Shown here one piece after another: positions 6,362 through 8,140 of a DNA stretch of 8,140 nt (its first letter is position 1; every line of letters begins with the position of its first letter). This DNA is from Candidatus Omnitrophota bacterium. Lineage in GTDB: Bacteria > Omnitrophota > Gorgyraeia > Gygaellales > JAHJCI01. The stretch is from assembly GCA_018813085.1 (NCBI GenBank), contig JAHJCI010000089.1, positions 1-8,140 of the forward strand, written 5' to 3'. The notes below the pieces were generated by a model. It worked only from the letters and a program-made list of their open reading frames with translations, was not told the origin of the DNA and searched no databases. Position numbers and translations under genes: made by a program.

Positions 6362-7493
6362 GCAATCAAAGAAGCAAATTAAAAAAATCTGTTACCGGCC
6401 GACATGGGCAGAAATAGATTTATCAGCTATTGATTTTAATTTCCGTCAGGTGAAGAGTATCACGGGTAAACAAACTAAAGTAATGGCAGTTATAAAATGC
6501 GATGCTTACGGCCACGGCTTGTTGCCGGTGGCCAGGAGATTAATCGGGCTTGGGGCCGATTATCTTGGCGTTGCAAGTATTGATGAAGCAATTGCCTTAA
6601 GGAAAGAGAAGGTAAAATTGCCGGTTCTGGTTCTTGGCAATACCTTAAATGAGCATACCGACCCTATAGTTAAATACGGGCTAACTCAGGCAGTATCTGA
6701 TTATAGGCTGGCTTCCAAGCTCAGCCATATTGCAAAAAGGGAAGGTAAATTTATTAAAGTGCACATTAAGGTAGATACAGGCATGGGCAGATTAGGGGTG
6801 TTATACAGAGAAGCTATTATTCTGATCAAGAAGATTAAAAAACTCGATAACCTGATAATAGAAGGTTTATTCACGCATTTTCCCTGTGCAGACTCTGATA
6901 GTGAATTTACCAGTTATCAAATCGAAATTTTTAAGCAGCTTATCAGCGATTTAAAAAAGTGCGGGATAACGGTTCCCATCTGTCATGCGGCTAACAGCAT
7001 GGGTCTTATCGGTTATCCTGAGAGCCATTTTGACCTGGTAAGGCCCGGATTAATGCTTTTTGGAATTTATCCAAAGCGCGGGCTTAATATTAAGTTGCGC
7101 CCTGCATTTTCGTTGAAGACCAAAGCGGTATTCTTAAAAGATATGCCTTCCGGGCAGGGGATAAGTTATGGGCGTAATTACATCACCAGAAAACAAACGA
7201 CTGTGGCAGTACTGTCGATTGGATACGGAGACGGGTATCCCAGGAACCTTTCCAACCGCGCAGATGTTTTGATTAAAGGCAGGCGTTTTGTGATTAGCGG
7301 GGCAATCTGCATGGATTATATTATGGTTGATATAGGAAACCTGCCTGCGAAGACGGGTGAGGAGATAGTATTAATTGGCTCGCAAGCGAAGATCAGAATC
7401 AGTGCTGAGGAATTAGCGCAACTCTCCGGGACCATAGCTTACGAAATTGTCTGCGGTATCGGCAGCCGCGTGCCGCGCGTATATCTTAGTTGA
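6360..7493 (+). CDS. alr: alanine racemase
   Basis: PLP-dependent enzyme interconverting L- and D-alanine to supply D-Ala for peptidoglycan; cytoplasmic, fold type III homodimer. The 377 residues match the family (about 360-385). The N-terminal TIM barrel begins at PTWAEIDLSAI (14-24); K46 in VIKCDAYGHG (44-53) is the PLP Schiff-base lysine. Others: GMGRLG (141-146), THFPCAD (172-178), HAANS (209-213), RPG (228-230), the catalytic tyrosine Y270 in GISYGRNY (267-274), GYGDGYPR (288-295), CMDYIMVD (317-324, second subunit active-site loop) and the C-terminal GSRVPRVY. All key residues are present. ATG 6360 gives a short extra N-terminal tail rich in lysine and sits right after the AT-rich heptamer repeat with no Shine-Dalgarno; no other in-frame ATG/GTG/TTG lies before the conserved start. 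The 3' end overlaps the convergent lptF/G gene by 8 bp. Confidence 0.97.
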   Translation: MQSKKQIKKICYRPTWAEIDLSAIDFNFRQVKSITGKQTKVMAVIKCDAYGHGLLPVARRLIGLGADYLGVASIDEAIALRKEKVKLPVLVLGNTLNEHTDPIVKYGLTQAVSDYRLASKLSHIAKREGKFIKVHIKVDTGMGRLGVLYREAIILIKKIKKLDNLIIEGLFTHFPCADSDSEFTSYQIEIFKQLISDLKKCGITVPICHAANSMGLIGYPESHFDLVRPGLMLFGIYPKRGLNIKLRPAFSLKTKAVFLKDMPSGQGISYGRNYITRKQTTVAVLSIGYGDGYPRNLSNRADVLIKGRRFVISGAICMDYIMVDIGNLPAKTGEEIVLIGSQAKIRISAEELAQLSGTIAYEIVCGIGSRVPRVYLS

Positions 7494-8140
7494 TTTTGTA
7501 AATCAGATAAATACCCAGGGATAAAAATATGATATGGCTTATTGAGGCGGATAGAAGCGGAGTAAGCAGCCCTGCCTTGCCAAAGGCAATCGAGATAGCA
7601 CTAATAACATAATATAAGAATCCTATCATTATGGCTATCCCCATCGAAGAAAGCCCCGTAGCGCGCCTGCGCATTGTCAGCGAGAAGGGAATACCTACAA
7701 TAAGAATAACCAGGCTTGTCAGCGGCATGAAGAAACGCTGATATAAGTCCACCTTAAGATTTCTTATAACTGTTTTTGCTTTGCTCTTAGAGAGCTTTTG
7801 AATGTAATCATTGAGTTGTGCTACGCTCATAAATTCCGGTTTTTGCCTCTGCTTCAGAAAATCCTGAGGGCTTTCCGTAATATCCATTAATTTCTCTTGT
7901 GAATATACTGGTTCGCCTTTAAGGCGGCCGTTATCATCAAAGAAATAAATTATGCATTCGTAAAAATACCACTGCCCGTTTCTGTATTGGCCTTCGGAAG
8001 CAATAATCTTCTGGCGTACGTTAGCTGAATTATCCTGCTGTAAAATCGTAATTCCCTCCATTCTATTTTCGGAAGGAATAAACCTGTTGATAAAGAAAAG
8101 GCGGTTGCTTAAGCCGTAAATAGAGAGATTGCTGATAGAC
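7486..8140 (-). CDS. LptF/LptG-family permease (YjgP/YjgQ), 3' part
   Basis: Inner-membrane permease of the LptB2FG transporter, which extracts LPS and passes it to the periplasmic LptC/A bridge. The gene runs leftwards and its 5' end lies beyond the window; the frame is open to position 8140, so the ATG at 8061 is internal. The 26 residues before that ATG continue the family pattern (SIYGLSNRLFFINRF, then EGITIL), matching the periplasmic beta-jellyroll domain that follows TM3. After the soluble part come three hydrophobic helices, about 111-129, 138-160 and 166-189 counted from that internal Met, with the signatures GIPFSLTMRRRATG and GKAGLLTPLLSA; these are TM4-TM6. It ends at a TAA (7486-7488 on this strand). 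LptF and LptG cannot be told apart from this half. Its presence implies an outer membrane with LPS. Confidence 0.92.
   Translation of the reverse strand, partial: SISNLSIYGLSNRLFFINRFIPSENRMEGITILQQDNSANVRQKIIASEGQYRNGQWYFYECIIYFFDDNGRLKGEPVYSQEKLMDITESPQDFLKQRQKPEFMSVAQLNDYIQKLSKSKAKTVIRNLKVDLYQRFFMPLTSLVILIVGIPFSLTMRRRATGLSSMGIAIMIGFLYYVISAISIAFGKAGLLTPLLSASISHIIFLSLGIYLIYKIN

Noticed and set aside
8059..8061. ATG on the - strand as the start of the LptF/G gene
   Set aside because: The frame continues upstream to the window edge with family-like sequence (SIYGLSNRLFFINRF), and the first three membrane helices of the family would be missing.

Overview
The window is a compact block of bacterial housekeeping genes. 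Eight genes run on the + strand in an apparent operon, and one convergent gene enters from the right edge on the - strand. Order: metG (3' part, enters from the left), tatD, a DUF362/ferredoxin-type iron-sulfur protein, mtnA, thiL, tsaE, tsaB, alr, then the 3' part of an LptF/LptG-family lipopolysaccharide-export permease read leftwards. No tRNA, rRNA, insertion sequence, phage gene or CRISPR array is visible.

The organism is a bacterium with moderate to low GC. LptF/G implies an LPS-containing outer membrane, and Alr implies peptidoglycan. The thiL-tsaE-tsaB order recalls Firmicutes such as Bacillus subtilis, but LptF/G argues against a typical Gram-positive. An uncultured diderm lineage such as Omnitrophota fits the general style (AT-rich heptamer repeats, lone mtnA, DUF362 proteins), but this placement is a low-confidence guess.

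Layout. Positions 1-4953 are packed very tightly: gaps of 5 and 1 nt, then two 4-nt ATGA stop/start overlaps (DUF362/mtnA and mtnA/thiL), so translational coupling is likely. A 127-nt gap with no recognisable gene (4954-5080) separates thiL from tsaE and is the likeliest place for an internal regulatory break. tsaE and tsaB are separated by 60 nt that hold a possible 13-codon leader ORF with a good Shine-Dalgarno, whose stop overlaps the tsaB start. A degenerate 7-bp tandem repeat of nine units (6299-6361) encodes the last 12 residues of TsaB and the whole tsaB-alr spacer, and ends on the alr start codon. alr and the lptF/G gene overlap tail to tail by 8 bp with no room for a terminator between them.

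Function. MetRS charges tRNA-Met; TsaE and TsaB help make the t6A37 modification on ANN-decoding tRNAs, including elongator tRNA-Met; TatD is a metal-dependent nuclease; ThiL makes thiamine diphosphate; MtnA serves 5'-methylthioadenosine salvage; Alr makes D-alanine for the wall. The only gene of truly unknown role is the DUF362 iron-sulfur protein. I see no clear new system. The most unusual structural feature is the heptamer repeat at the tsaB/alr junction.
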